Assembly (NCBI RefSeq): GCF_040115645.1
Contig: NC_089550.1
Span: 2,356,001 to 2,420,000 of the forward strand
Source of the DNA: Euwallacea fornicatus
Lineage: Eukaryota; Arthropoda; Insecta; Coleoptera; Curculionidae
Reading direction: 5' to 3'
Length of the DNA stretch: 64,000 nucleotides
A model generated the notes under the pieces. That model saw only the letters and a program-made list of their open reading frames with translations, was not told the DNA's origin and did not search any database. Position numbers and translations under genes: made by a program. Numbering within the stretch: the first letter of the stretch is position 1; each line of letters begins with the position of its first letter. Below are positions 12,601 to 23,900 of this stretch, piece by piece.

Positions 12601-15600
12601 ACAATGAAAGCGTAGGCACTCAGCCCGAAGAGGAGGAAGATGCCAAATTGTCCGGGGAAGAGTTGGCGAAGAAGCTGGAGAAGCACATTCAGACTTCTGA
12701 AAATCATCTTACTTCGAGCAATTTAGCTAGTTCTCAACTAAGGGCGGTGACATTCGGGGAAGACCGGTTCTTCCGAAGGTACTGGTCTCTTCCGAAATCC
12801 GGTGGTATATTCATCGAGGCTATGGAATCCGCGGAGCCAGAACAATTTGCAGAACAATTGGACCACAAAGAGGTGATCACCAACGGCATTATGACGATAA
12901 GGTGAGTTGCTTCGATAATATTTTGGCCCACGTTTAGTCCTTTCAAGAAATAAAAGCGTATGCATTTTTTGAAACTATGTGTCATATTTACTTATTTATT
13001 TATTTATTTGTTTTATCAGCAGCCTGAACGACCTCAACAACGTCATGCAGAATGTGGAAAAGATAATGGACCACACGGCCGATAAGGAAGTGAGCAATAT
13101 TGTGGAAAAACAAGAGAATGAAACTCCCGAGAGGGCAGTTGAAAACGGGGAGATTAACGACAAAACTGAAGGTAACTTAGAACAGCTACAGAAGAGCGTA
13201 GATGACTTGGTGCAAAGCCTGGAAAAGGAGCAGAAGGAGTCCATGAAGCTAAAATCAACAGTTAAAAGCGAAAACCATTGCGACTCCATTTCAAACAGGA
13301 AATTCAATTTATTCGAACGACTGGGGCAGTGTATGGAGCGGGAGAACAAAACCGAAGAAGATTTAAAAGCGGATGTTAAAGCTGAAGTAAAGGAAGAATT
13401 GAAGAATGAAATCCTCAAAGAGCTCAAGCAAGAAATTAAACCAGAGCTCATAAAATCGGAATTCGAAGAGGGGGAAGAAGTCAAGTGGTTCAGCATTTTG
13501 CAGAAAGACGGAGTTACCTGTGATGAAATCCATTTATCAACTGGAAATAAGTGGGATAATGGCATTTGTCTTGGCGATTCCAAAGTACCGGTGTTTCCCC
13601 CTCCAGGCACCAACACCAACTATCACCACAACTGCGAAAGCCCCGCACCCCTCCAAATGACATCGGAGGAAAGTGCCCAATTGGAGCATATCAAGAAGCA
13701 CGGTAAGCCTGCCGTGGCTAATAAGAAAACTGTGCCCTTGGAGAAGCGCTATGGTTGGTGGAGGATGATGAGTCTGGATCAACTCAGAGAGTTATTGGAC
13801 AATTTGCACGTCAGGGGAGTTCGGGAGAGGGAGTTGAAACGCAGCTTCTTGTTGACCATGCAACAAATGTACAACAAGGGGAAATTGGTTATCGAGGAGG
13901 GGAATCCGGAGTTGACGAATTTGGTAGCGGAGAGTATAGAGGGAGTCTGCATGGTGACCGAAGGGGCGCCGATGCCCTACGAGACTGGATGGTGGAGCAA
14001 AGCAATTGCACATCGGGTGGATATGTTTTTGCTTGAGCAGGTGAGTAAAGTCTTTCAATTGAAATTCGAAAAAAATAAGATTTCCTTTATGTTGTTAAAG
14101 TTGACGAGGGATTTATTTGCATACTTTACTTATCTGAAATTCGTTCTAGGTTGAAGCTTTGGAGGATAAGGTAGCTAGCGCCAGCTTACAAGTCAAAGGT
14201 TGGAAAGTGCCTGAAAGGGAAAATGTCGATGTTCCCTACGGGGAAGTAATCGAAACAATTAAGGACAAATTGGCCTCATTGGAACTCAATATCGAAAGAC
14301 GCTATTTAAAACCTCCACTGGGAACTAAGTAAGTTGCATCGGTTTTTTTTTTATTGTTAATTCAAATACTAACTTCAATTTTCGGACAATAAATGTCTTA
14401 ATTTTGTCCGAATTTCAACATATATTTAACTTCTAATTCTAAAGTTATTATAAACGTCACATTTTTCATTTAGTCCGGGTTTCCGTTCAAGTACCGGTGG
14501 CACCCAAGACTCGCACCAACAACCAGCCGAAACTGTAGCCACCTCGCCGATTACGTCCGCAATATCGACCCCTACAACTCAACCTCCCGCTGGTTCGTCC
14601 CAATGTCAAACAGGAACCACCTGCAGTTCCACGTCCACAACATCGGACGACATCCCCAAAGGTTTGGCCACGTGGCGGGAAGCAGTACATCGCGCAACAA
14701 CATCCGCACAGCTGGCCATGTCCCTATACGCGCTGGAGTCGTCCATCGCCTGGGACAAAAGCATCATGAAAGCTGTGAGCGATCAGGCCGAATTTAGCTT
14801 ACTGAACGCCCGCAAATATAACACGAATCTCAGTGTGGGTGCTTGTGCTTTTTCATTACACATATTTACACATAAAATTCATGGGAATTGCCGTAAAAAC
14901 GTAATAATTGATTGCGATGAGCCCACCTTTGCATCATTTGGTCACTATTGGTCATTGCTACTCTACATTTAGTGCATGCCGCCATGGTTTATTCGGTTTT
15001 CATTTGGTGGAATCCTTTTTTTAGTGTTACTATTATTAACCCAACATGCGTTCCAGGATGTACGAATATTCTTTGCAACACATTGAAAATAAAGGTCACG
15101 GAAAATCGTCAGTAGAAAGTGAAAATTTAATTGTTTGTGGAATGAATCTTGATGTTCATATTTAACATGCATCAAATTGTATTTGAAAATGACTAACGTT
15201 AAAGCAGGTACACTTCGCGCTTTGTATCCTCCAGTTCGCTTTCCGATTTACACAGGGTGTTTGTTTCAAATCGTACCACCCTAAATATCTTTTGATTGGG
15301 AGAAACATTTAAGATAATAAAAAAAAAATTCATATAACTAACGGGGAAGTTCAATTTGATGTCAGAGATAATTATATCACTTTGTTACAATTTCCCTAGG
15401 TATCTAAATTAACTTTTTTTATTACTTAAAATTTTTCTCTTAACCAAGAGATATTTAAGATGGTTCGCTTTGAAATGGACACCCTGCATGTCCTTTTCTT
15501 CTCTTGCTTCTTTACTTTCATAAAAAAATCTGTGCTATCTAACTCGTGTTTGTAGATGAATATTATTCTGAATCGGAGTGTAGCCTCATTCACCAAATGG

Positions 15601-17678
15601 TAACCGTCATTGTAATTCACTTTTCTGAGCACATCTTGCATGTGTATGCACTTTCATGGCAGAACTCAGGCACTGTACATTTTCATTCATCAGTCAGTGG
15701 TTTTCTGCGATACTTACCACTGCTTTTTCGACATATTTTCTGGTTTTTGCACTCAACTGGGAAATTTTTAAACCCAAAATACAGTTTTGTTTAGTAATTA
15801 ATTGCACAAGTTTTCCACGACTCAAACTACACAGCATCTCTTACTATTCCCGAGATTCAAAAAGTAAACCTCGAGTTTCGGTTACCCTATAGATTATGCT
15901 ATTTTCTATCAACTAACCGGGTTAACATCACACGCCGTATCGATCCAACATGTGAACCATTAAGAGATTACTTTGATTTCTATAAGATTTGCAGGATAAA
16001 GCAGAAAATCATTGATGATTAACTTTTCTAGCGTTTTGTGAATAAAATGGTGGAGAGTTGTATCTATACGCGTTTGCAGGTTTCATGGCGCATTATTCGT
16101 AGAGTAGTTGAACCAATTGGCTTCATTGGAAGGGTCAACAACAAAATTGAAAAATTGGGAAAAAAATTTTACAGTGATGCCAAAAAAGGTTTTGCATAAT
16201 AAGAATTTTTTCCCAATATTAGCAACCGTTATCCCTTGCCAGTTTATCCCCATTTGAATTTTGATAAAGTGAATTTCGTCACGCAACCCTTCCAAAGAAG
16301 AGCATTTTTATACCTAATTTTAACTGATTTGATATTTGTTTTTACAGAACTGCCAATTTTGCCACAGCGGAGACAACGAGGACAAGCTGCTGCTGTGTGA
16401 TAGTTGCGACCGGGGCTATCACACCTACTGTTTCAAGCCAAAAATGGAAAACATTCCTGATGGCGACTGGTAAGTCCTATATTAAACATTTAGAGAAAAA
16501 ACCTAATTTATATGCCCTTTCACGAGTTGTCACTTGTTGTTTCTCCCCATAATTTTACATTCCTCTTTCCCAGGTACTGCCACGAGTGTATGAACAAAGC
16601 AACGAGCGAGCGCAATTGCATCGTTTGTGGCAAAAAGATTTCCATGGCTGGCACGAGACTGCTTGTGTGTGAAATATGCCCTCGCGCGTATCATACAGAC
16701 TGCATTCAGCCTCAGATCCACAAAGTTCCTCGCGGAAAGTGGTACTGTTCGAACTGCATCTCCAAAAAACCCCCTAAGAAGACTGTCAAAAAGCCCAAGA
16801 CCTCGAATAGAGAAAGCGAGTCCTCTGACCAACCACCAGCGAGGTAAGTTTGGGGCTAACAACTGAATAATAAGTATATAACGAAAGTGAAAGTCGTATC
16901 GAGGGAAATATAAGAGGGGTTCAAAAACATTTCTCCAGTATTTGCAATATTTTTCTAAAATTCATGTAAAGTGTAAAAATGCGAGACGCGTCAGTGATTT
17001 CTGTGTAGTAGCTGAATTAAGGTTCTTCTAGAAGCTTGATAAATATACCGAATATTTCAAAGGAAGAAACTTACTTGTGAAAGAAGTTGTTAACTCATTT
17101 TCTCTTTTTATTAGCCCCACACCCTCGCACAGCTCAGTAACCACCAACGAAGACCTGCCGACAACGAATTGCAGCCTAGGCAGCGACGTTTCGATCGTTT
17201 CTAATACCAGCGCGATAGCCCCCGACAACTCGCCCTCTGCCCTTGCCGCCAAAAAGGAGAAGGAGAAGGAAAAAGCGCAGAAACGTTTGATGAAAGAGTT
17301 GGCGCCTTGCAGGGTCATCTTGGACGATTTGGAGTGCCACGACGACGCATGGCCTTTCCTGCTCCCTGTCAATACCAAACAGTTCCCCACGTACAAGAAA
17401 ATTATTAAGGTGCCCATGGATTTGTCTACGATCAAGAAGAGGTTACAGGATTTGGTGTAAGTATAATCCTCAACTAATAGAATTGATTGGTAAATAGTAT
17501 GTAATCAACAATATTCTTCAGTTATAAATCCAAAGAAGATTTCTGCACGGACGTGCGTCAAATCTTCAACAATTGTGAGACGTTCAACGAAGACGATAGC
17601 CCGGTGGGCAAAGCCGGCCACTGCATGCGCCAGTTCTTCGAGGCCCGATGGACGGAGCTTTGCTCGAACCACAGTTGA
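616..17678 (+). CDS. tou: BAZ2 / Toutatis-type chromatin remodelling subunit (complete, 21 coding exons)
   Basis: Nuclear BAZ2 family protein; relatives pair with ISWI in nucleosome-remodelling complexes (established knowledge). Exons: 616-721, 1194-1490, 5143-5434, 5491-5820, 7603-7813, 7869-8100, 8158-8460, 8741-9055, 9154-9427, 9914-10112, 10170-10235, 10428-10472, 10821-10874, 11562-12901, 13020-14040, 14150-14328, 14474-14774, 16348-16469, 16574-16843, 17115-17456, 17522-17678. They total 2152 codons in one frame. Order: Ser/Ala-rich N-terminus with an Ala8 run; AT-hook-like basic patches (KPGPKPRR, EGRPRN); TAM/MBD around aa 688-765; charged coiled coil 790-970; DDT about 993-1055; WHIM-like stretches (RRYWSLPKSGGIF, then GWWRMMSLDQLRELL in exon 15); PHD1 1857-1900; PHD2 1911-1957, both with all C4HC3 ligands; bromodomain about 2045-2143 with the WPF shelf and the acetyl-lysine Asn in CETFN. 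The ATG at 616 has A at -3 and G at +4. Length matches vertebrate BAZ2B (about 2170 aa). Least certain: the 55-nt intron 7814-7868 and the first exon. Confidence 0.92.
1491..5142 (+). other. tou intron 2, no exon seen
   Basis: This 3.65-kb intron has a clear donor (GTAAGT at 1491) and acceptor (CCAG before 5143). The open frames inside are short and carry no recognisable domain. A GATA-motif cluster is listed separately. No transposon ends were recognised. Confidence 0.75.
3915..4004. promoter_or_regulatory. GATA-motif cluster in tou intron 2
   Basis: Eight GATA/TATC cores lie within 90 bp (AGATAA at 3915; TATC at 3922; GATA at 3941; TTATCT at 3954; TATC at 3965, 3983, 3997 and 4001). CTATAGATAA and TTATCTATAG form a perfect 10-bp inverted repeat about 45 bp apart. 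Clusters like this often mark GATA-factor enhancers; that function is inference. Confidence 0.35.
5821..7602 (+). other. tou intron 4, carries a dead retrotransposon piece
   Basis: The intron runs from GTGAGC at 5821 to TTTTACAG at 7602. Besides the reverse-transcriptase fragment (listed separately) it holds a perfect DRE-type octamer TATCGATA at 6164. No coding exon of tou is seen inside. Confidence 0.7.
6425..6885 (+). mobile_element. Non-LTR retrotransposon, reverse-transcriptase fragment (decayed)
   Basis: Translation on the + strand gives IDSNKAFD (RT motif A, near 6496), then after stops KWNSKIHLG, then RGIFIQGDALS followed by FCMSLNPVSKALN (the RGIFQGD...NP block of non-LTR reverse transcriptases, with one extra Ile). 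A frameshifted HMDEIK near 6840-6857 stands where the YMDD motif C is expected. In-frame stops, a frame change between motifs and loss of the catalytic YMDD show it is not functional. Neither 5' nor 3' end of an element could be found, so it is a truncated relic. The clade is not resolved; it resembles R2-like or related elements. Confidence 0.75.
10170..10874 (+). other. tou: Three consecutive symmetrical micro-exons of tou
   Basis: Exons 10170-10235 (66 nt), 10428-10472 (45 nt) and 10821-10874 (54 nt) are each a multiple of three and are flanked by phase-0 introns. They encode Lys/Arg/Glu/Gln-rich coiled coil between the MBD and DDT domains. Any of them could be skipped without shifting the frame. 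Their splice sites are good (TTCGACAG/GTAGG, TTTTTGCAG/GTGAG, CCTAG/GTATG). Confidence 0.7.
14775..16347 (+). other. tou intron 17, hosts a MITE-like element
   Basis: The donor is GTGAGC right after the conserved KSIMKA, and the acceptor TTTTTACAG precedes NCQFC of PHD1. The frame runs on past the donor (to about 14970), which can mislead gene finders. Placing the junction here restores the BAZ2 pattern SIAW.KSIMK..CQ.C. Apart from the element at 15253-15486, nothing was recognised. Confidence 0.75.
15253..15486. mobile_element. MITE-like fold-back element, 234 bp
   Basis: The left end begins CAGGGTGT.TTTCAAA and the right end is its inverse, TTTGA...ACACCCTG. The inverted similarity continues for about 70 bp on each side (for example TAAATATCT near the left end, with its complement AGATATTTA near the right end), with scattered mismatches. 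There is no coding capacity. Long imperfect terminal inverted repeats around a short AT-rich centre are typical of non-autonomous DNA transposons. No clear target-site duplication is seen beyond a possible CA, so the superfamily is open. Confidence 0.7.
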
Positions 17679-19081
17679 GGCCTGTCCAAAGACAAGTACA
17701 ACTAAGCGAATCTAAGTCAGGGATTTTATCCGGTAAATTTTGTATAAAATTGACGTAGAGGGCGTGCGAGGAGGGACGCTCCTTCTGCATGTTTCGCCGC
17801 TTCCCTCCGGTTAAAAAAATGTTTTATTGTACATTGTTGTGGTGCTTGATTAGGAAAAGAGGAGTGTGATGGAGGCGTTGATTTGATGACAAAATGCACG
17901 CGTTGCGGAGGTATCAGGAGGGTAAATTTCCTCGTTTGTGATAAAAGTTATGAAGTGGAAGAGAGGACATTAATCCAGGTTGGTCCAAGATCAGTTATGG
18001 GCAATGAGAGTTTAAATTCAAGTCAATTGTTACTATCATTTATCTATGTTATCCCTCTGATTGCTCTGCTAAATAGGCGGCATTAAAATTATATATATTG
18101 TAATTTGACTGCGCAATCCCCTCCCGACAATGCAACCAACTAACCGAAGCTTTTCCACGACGGTTTTCGATTAGGCGTACGTTTAAGGAAAACAACACTC
18201 ACATCACTTAAAAAATAGACTTAATTATTTCGTTAGTTTGTGATTTACTTTTCATTAAAGCGACGTATTTTTGATATTTTTATGTACTTTGTAACGCGAT
18301 TTTTTCGAAATGTCTTTATTTATTTAAGCTTAGGTTCGATTGTGTCCGATTGAATGAGAGTTTGTGTTATTTTATAAAAAGACTGTCACAGATGGACTGT
18401 GGTTTAAGCACCATTTTTATCCACTAAAAAAATTAATGTCAATATACAGTGTGTACTAGATGATGTAATGTAAACGATAATGCACATTGGTTATAATGGG
18501 AAACCTGGTACTTTACACTCAGTAATGGAATGGTAAATACCAAACTTAAAAAGTTTTATTTCCGGTTATTAAAAAAAATATACTGATATCCTAATTCTTT
18601 AATTATTACTCTTCTACGACACACTGCACACAAAAAAATATATATTGACGATTCCATCTAGTTCTAGCGGTTTTGCAACATATTAGTTGTGTTTCGGTGA
18701 CGATAAGCAACGCCGACTGATGATTAGAGACTTGCGCTTTGCACATTAACCGTGTCGGGCTGCGCATATCAGAAACAAACTGACAGTTTTGACTATCCGA
18801 ACGGTTTGAAAATTGCTGGCAAACTAGAGGTTAAGGTTGCTTGCCGAAACAAAACTATAATCTGCATGAATTGTCTTTGGTGGTGTGTTCTGTATGGGTA
18901 CCTACACAGAAAGAGTTTTTGGTGATTTTTCCTATTTTAATTTCTCTTCCAATTTTAGCTAGTTAATACACCACTGCCTTTTATCTACTTTTTGCTTCAA
19001 TGTCAAACTTCCTTTCTGGTTATTTTGAATGTTAGTAGGCCATTTTTGTATTATACATGTAAATTAAATCATGAAAATAAA
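17679..19081 (+). other. tou 3' UTR and convergent intergenic space
   Basis: After the TGA at 17676-17678 there is no conserved reading frame; a 67-codon frame at 17883 looks accidental. Possible poly(A) signals on the + strand are ATTAAA at 18254 and AATAAA at 19076. The second would end the transcript about 250 bp from the 3' end of the convergent HINT1 gene. Confidence 0.5.
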
Positions 19082-19334
19082 CCCGAGAACGCGCATTAAC
19101 GCTCAAGGATCCTTTCGGAAATAACCGCACGCGGATTAAAAAAAAATAACGAGTCACTTTTTAAAGTAATAAGCTGAAATAGGTATGCAGCAACTATATA
19201 AAATTTTACTGAATGTGTTTTGGTAGGCTAGTTCTGTGCAAGGTCACACTTGCAGAGTTTAGAACTAGGAATTATGTATTTGAGTGTAAGATATTTATAT
19301 TAATTATATTTACTTATAAATGTATATTTTGTGT

Positions 19335-19340
19335 TTTATT
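19335..19340 (-). terminator. Poly(A) signal of HINT1
   Basis: AATAAA on the minus strand, 36 nt beyond the HINT1 stop codon. It implies a very short 3' UTR. Confidence 0.6.
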
Positions 19341-19375
19341 CTCTAAACACAAATTTACATCAAACATGTTATTTC

Positions 19376-20220
19376 TTATCCTGGAGGCCATTGCATCTGC
19401 CTTCCCGACAGAACATGTACATGCAAATGATAAACAGATTGAGCCCCCACAGGTCCGTCATTGATGACAATTCTGAATCCGTCGTTTAAGCCACGATCAG
19501 CCGCAATTTTTTTGGCCACAACCAGCAAATGGCCTATGAGAGATTCATCTATGTCTTCGGCTTTGGACAATTGGGATATTGGCTTGCGAGGTATGACCAG
19601 GTAATGGGTTGGTGCTTGGGGGTTGACGTCGTCGAAGGCTACACACTGAAATGTTAATTTCCAATGTTCCAATATGCTGCTTTATGGGTATATTTTGATG
19701 CATTCAGTACAAATAAATATTATAGATAAGTATCAGTTAATAGATTGTCTTGTGTTCTTTGTAATTAATTTGCATTCAGAAACAAAGAATCTCGAGCGCA
19801 CCAACAAAACTCTCATGATCGAAGCAAAGAGTTTCCCTGATAGTCCATAAGTAATACTCAAGAAATTGTCTTACAGAATACTTAAAGATTAGTTGGTCCA
19901 CTTGGACTTGAATGAAAGATTTAGTTCTTCAGTCATGAGAATATTGTGGGAAGATTTGCTCAAGTTTTCCACAATTAAAAATATTTTCAGAGGGAATTTT
20001 TAACTCTTGGGATTGTATTGAAATTTAATTGAAGCAAGTTAACCTCTAAACTAACCCGATTTAAAGAATCTAAGTTTTTAAGTAAATAATAATATATGTA
20101 GGTTTTTACCTGCTCATCTTCATATATAAATTTACAGGGAATTTCTTTACGCAATATTTTACCGAAAATTGTATCTCCACCAACTTCGACGCTTTGAGCC
20201 AGCTTCACTTCGTCAGCCAT
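19376..20220 (-). CDS. HINT1: HINT1, histidine triad nucleotide-binding protein (adenosine phosphoramidase)
   Basis: Two exons, 20110-20220 and 19376-19645, joined phase 0 across a 464-nt intron, give 126 aa, the same length as human HINT1. Family members hydrolyse AMP-lysine and AMP-NH2 type phosphoramidates in cytosol and nucleus as homodimers (established). Visible signatures: GGDTIFGKIL and KEIPCKFIYEDE in exon 1, then AFDDVNPQAPTHYLVIP, then the HIT motif HLHVHVL at aa 110-116 with the nucleophile His112, and the C-terminal WPPG. No catalytic residue is missing. The ATG at 20220 has a clean start (MADEV). It lies downstream of rhophilin on the same strand and is convergent with tou. Confidence 0.97.
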
Positions 20221-20940
20221 TTTTGAACAATCGTAATTTTTGACAGTTAATCACGTTCACGTTTGACCGAATATAATGGTGTATGACATCAATCCACGTA
20301 ATGATGAAATGTGGCAATGTTGCGAATTATGTATTTCGTCACGATGTTCTCTTACCATGGTGCCATCTATAAACTGCTACCCTAAACATCTATATTTGAA
20401 TAGACAAACCAGGATTACATTACAGAAGAAATCTAATTGTGATTAGCAGCTAATCCTTTACATTGCTCATAGATAGCAGAACCACAAAAAAAAAATCCAT
20501 TCTCATTTTTTTAAATTTTATTCTAATTTACGTCTCTTCATATATTCATACAAAATTAGGTGAATGTATGAACTTATGTGATGAAATTTTCACTTCTACT
20601 GTACAAGAAGCCTATTAGTGTCCTAATGTTTTTTTTTAAGGAAACATTCATAATTTTATTACAACTTCAACCACAGATAACTTCCAATGTATAATGATTT
20701 ATTATTATTACTGCATTCACTGTACACAACAATTTAACAAATAATAATATATTAGACTCTATACATGTCTGTCTCATTCACAATTCAATGAGCGTTCAAA
20801 AAACAATAAATTAAAAAATAGTCGAGTAACAACTTAAAAGAGAAAACTAAAAATAAATAATTATTTGTGTCCTGCTTATATACAAAAGATTCGCCTTAAT
20901 AAAAGTAGTAATAAATTAACCAAAAAGTGACTTAGAAAAT
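20221..20940. other. HINT1 promoter and rhophilin 3' flank
   Basis: AT-rich, no gene. Minus-strand AATAAA sites at 20655-20660 and 20698-20703 can end the rhophilin transcript. TGCCATCTAT at 20361, about 140 bp upstream of the HINT1 ATG, is one of seven copies of a recurring motif (see findings). Confidence 0.5.
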
Positions 20941-23900
20941 TTATCTGAGTATAACATTCTCGAAGAAGTCCTTCCCTTCTCTACTTGCAGAATGGTTCCG
21001 TTTGAACGGGTTCCAGTGCATCAGCCTTTTACTGTTATTGTGGTTGTGCTGCGCCATTGACCCGGAAGGACTGGACATTCCACTGGAGACGCCACTAGAG
21101 CTACTATGCGTGGACACGGACCCCTTAGATTGATTCGATTTCGTAGTCTGAATACATCTGATTTAGTTCTCATAATAATTACAGACTATTACAGAAGTTA
21201 CTTACCTTTAAATAGTTTCTATCCATAGGAGTTACCAGTTTGAGACTTAAAGAGTCGCCGGCATTCTTGATCAGGGAGACTAATTCTTCGTGGCTAGCCC
21301 ATTTTACGTCCTTGTCCCCTATACTAACAATAAAGTCTCCTTCTTTGACACCTCCAAACTAAGTAAGTTTTATTAGTAACATTATAAAATGGGATTTATT
21401 ATTATTTATGCGAACCTCAGCTAAAGATCCAGGTTCAACGATCGCGACGATGACAGGAGCGTCTCCACGCACAGAAAACCCAAAACCATCAATGGTTCTT
21501 CCTCTATGCAACTGAACTAACCTGGGAGCGGACCAGTGGCGTTTTGCTGAGAAAATAGCTATGGGGCCCAGACCCCTGAATAAGTCGTTTACTCTAAACT
21601 GCGCAAAATCCGGAGGAGTCAAAGACAATTGGAACTTTGTTGCAGCTGCCGAATTTCCTCAATTAAACCCACAATTTCACACAGGAAATTTCACTCACGT
21701 TGTACTTTAGGCGGATCCAACATATCACTAAAATCATCTTCAGTATCTGTAGATGTATACCCTTGCAGGGCCTTTTTGTGAGATTGTCTTAATACTGCAG
21801 CAAGGGCGTGTTTGCCCTTTAACTCCCTGCACATTCGGTGCTGCCTTTGACACTCTTCTTGGAGGACTAGGGCCTCCCGAAGATGGGCCCTACCTAAGAG
21901 CAATGCTGTAGAATAGTCGAGTAGAGTGAAAGAGATGTTACCCAGCAGTCTTCTTTCGTTTGCGTCTTTGGGGTTTCTTATATCCAACTGCGTAGAATCG
22001 TTTTGCACGTGCAGGAATTGTAGAGTGTCTTTGGTGGTGCTGGACATTTTTCCTGCATCTTTGTGTAGTACCCCTGATGCCACGTGGCAGTGCGCCAAGC
22101 TTGTGTAAAATTCCCTTTTGACTTGCGTGAGAGATATCCAACTACAAAGGACATTACAGTTAATTTTAAATAAATAATTTGTAGTTAGGACATAAGTGGA
22201 GGTGATTTCTTCGTGAGTTGTGGCCTACCTGTAGGGAGCATAATCATGTACCGAGTCGTGCGAAATTAATTCATGAACATGCGCATAACACTCAGCCAAC
22301 TCTGCAGCCTCCTGTGCCAAATCCAGGCAAATATCTATGGACCTATTTTCTTCAGATTGCAACTGCAGCTTTTCCAAAAGACATTCTCGAGCTTGGGCCT
22401 TAAAAATTCAATACATTTAGGTACTTAAACTGGAAATTTCCATAAATTTTTTACCAGCATGAGCTGAACCAGCATTTCCAGAATCTCTGGGCCCAGATCC
22501 ATGGAAGGAGCGTTGGTGAAGTTTTCGTGAATATACCTTTGAACAATACTGTTCAGGACTAATTTTGTAAGGCAAATGGTAAATTTACCTAAACGTGCCG
22601 GCGGCTCTCAAAAAATTGTCGACTGCAGAATCGAGGCCTTTAGCCGTCGAGCGGTCCTGTTTGGCCCCGATTTGTGTGTAAATGGCACCCATGTTGAAGA
22701 GGACGCAGGCCTTTTCAAAGGCCACAGTTCTTTGGCACGAAGGAACACCTTTATGAGATGATGAAAAAATCGTTTTGAGAAAGATAATTATTTCTTTTTA
22801 AAAGATCGAAGATAATAAAAGTACAAATCTCATAATTTCTTAGCAAAATGGTGAACGTAATATTGTCTGAAATTAGCAATTACTTTGACGAGTATCATGA
22901 GTTTTTTTTTAATGGCGAACCTTATCAAACTATTACTTTAAATTTGCAAATATTTTTTAAAAATATTTTGGGGATCCAGACGGACTTACCGGTGAGAGAA
23001 TCAAACCATTCGAAATAAATTCCTAGAGATCGGTCGGGAGGGAAAAATCTTCTTTCCACATAGTACAATTGGTTGTAATATCGGAAAAGAAGTCCTAAAA
23101 AGGAAATGGAAAATTCTTTAATATATTGGAGAAATTTAGATAACTCAATAATCACAAAACAATTCTCATTAACTCATCAAATGACTTTCATTTAAGTTCA
23201 GGTCGTATCATATTATCCAAGTCAATCAATGACCTATGGAGGAAGTGGGTTTAGCAGTATTATTTTTTACAGTTTTATACACCTTTTTTGAGAAATCAGA
23301 TACTTATCCGTCACAGCGAAATCCGAAGAAGTGAACTTATCGTTTCTCTTACGTCTTATATGTACATATATGTGCCGACTGCTTCGGCACATGACGCATC
23401 TTTGACAGCACAATGACCTCATAAAAGTACTAATACATAGCGGCCCTCCGTTCAAAGAGTTTAAACAGTTTGAGTGGAATGCCGGCAATTGTTTGCTATA
23501 TTCAGTTGTTCTAGATTATCTATATCAACAAATAGTCTTCTGATTACCGGTGATAACCGATTGTGTCATGGTTGCTTGGATCGATGATCGCAAAGAGTGA
23601 TGCCATCTATAGGCGCAATATATAAAGCATAATCGCAACCAGAATAGGAATATCGGAAGTAGATGGTGTAAACAACATTCCGAACTACGGCAGTACTGAT
23701 TTAACATAACATGATGTTACCCAGAATGCACTGATTTGTAGAGTTTTATTTATTATGTAAGTGATATTTGCGTGCCAATTACTTGTAAAATTCTTATATG
23801 TATCGAGTATCTATCTTACCTATCCCTGTAGAGTCCCTCAATGGCGTCCTCATCGCCTGCCTCGTGTCCATAAAATCGGCTATGGCGTCCTCGTACTTAT

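Noticed and set aside
14487..14797. Long frames on both strands over tou exon 17
   Set aside because: They are shadows of the real exon in other frames. The Ser/Thr/Pro-rich codons produce open frames on both strands.
14775..14972. Continuation of tou exon 17 past 14774 (open to about 14970)
   Set aside because: The conserved BAZ2 junction SIAW.KSIMK..CQ.C and a GTGAGC donor at 14775 place the exon end at 14774. The extra residues have no counterpart in the family.
17883..18086. 67-codon frame with CXXC after the tou stop
   Set aside because: It lies in the 3' UTR, has a single CTRC motif only, and shows no sign of being a separate gene.
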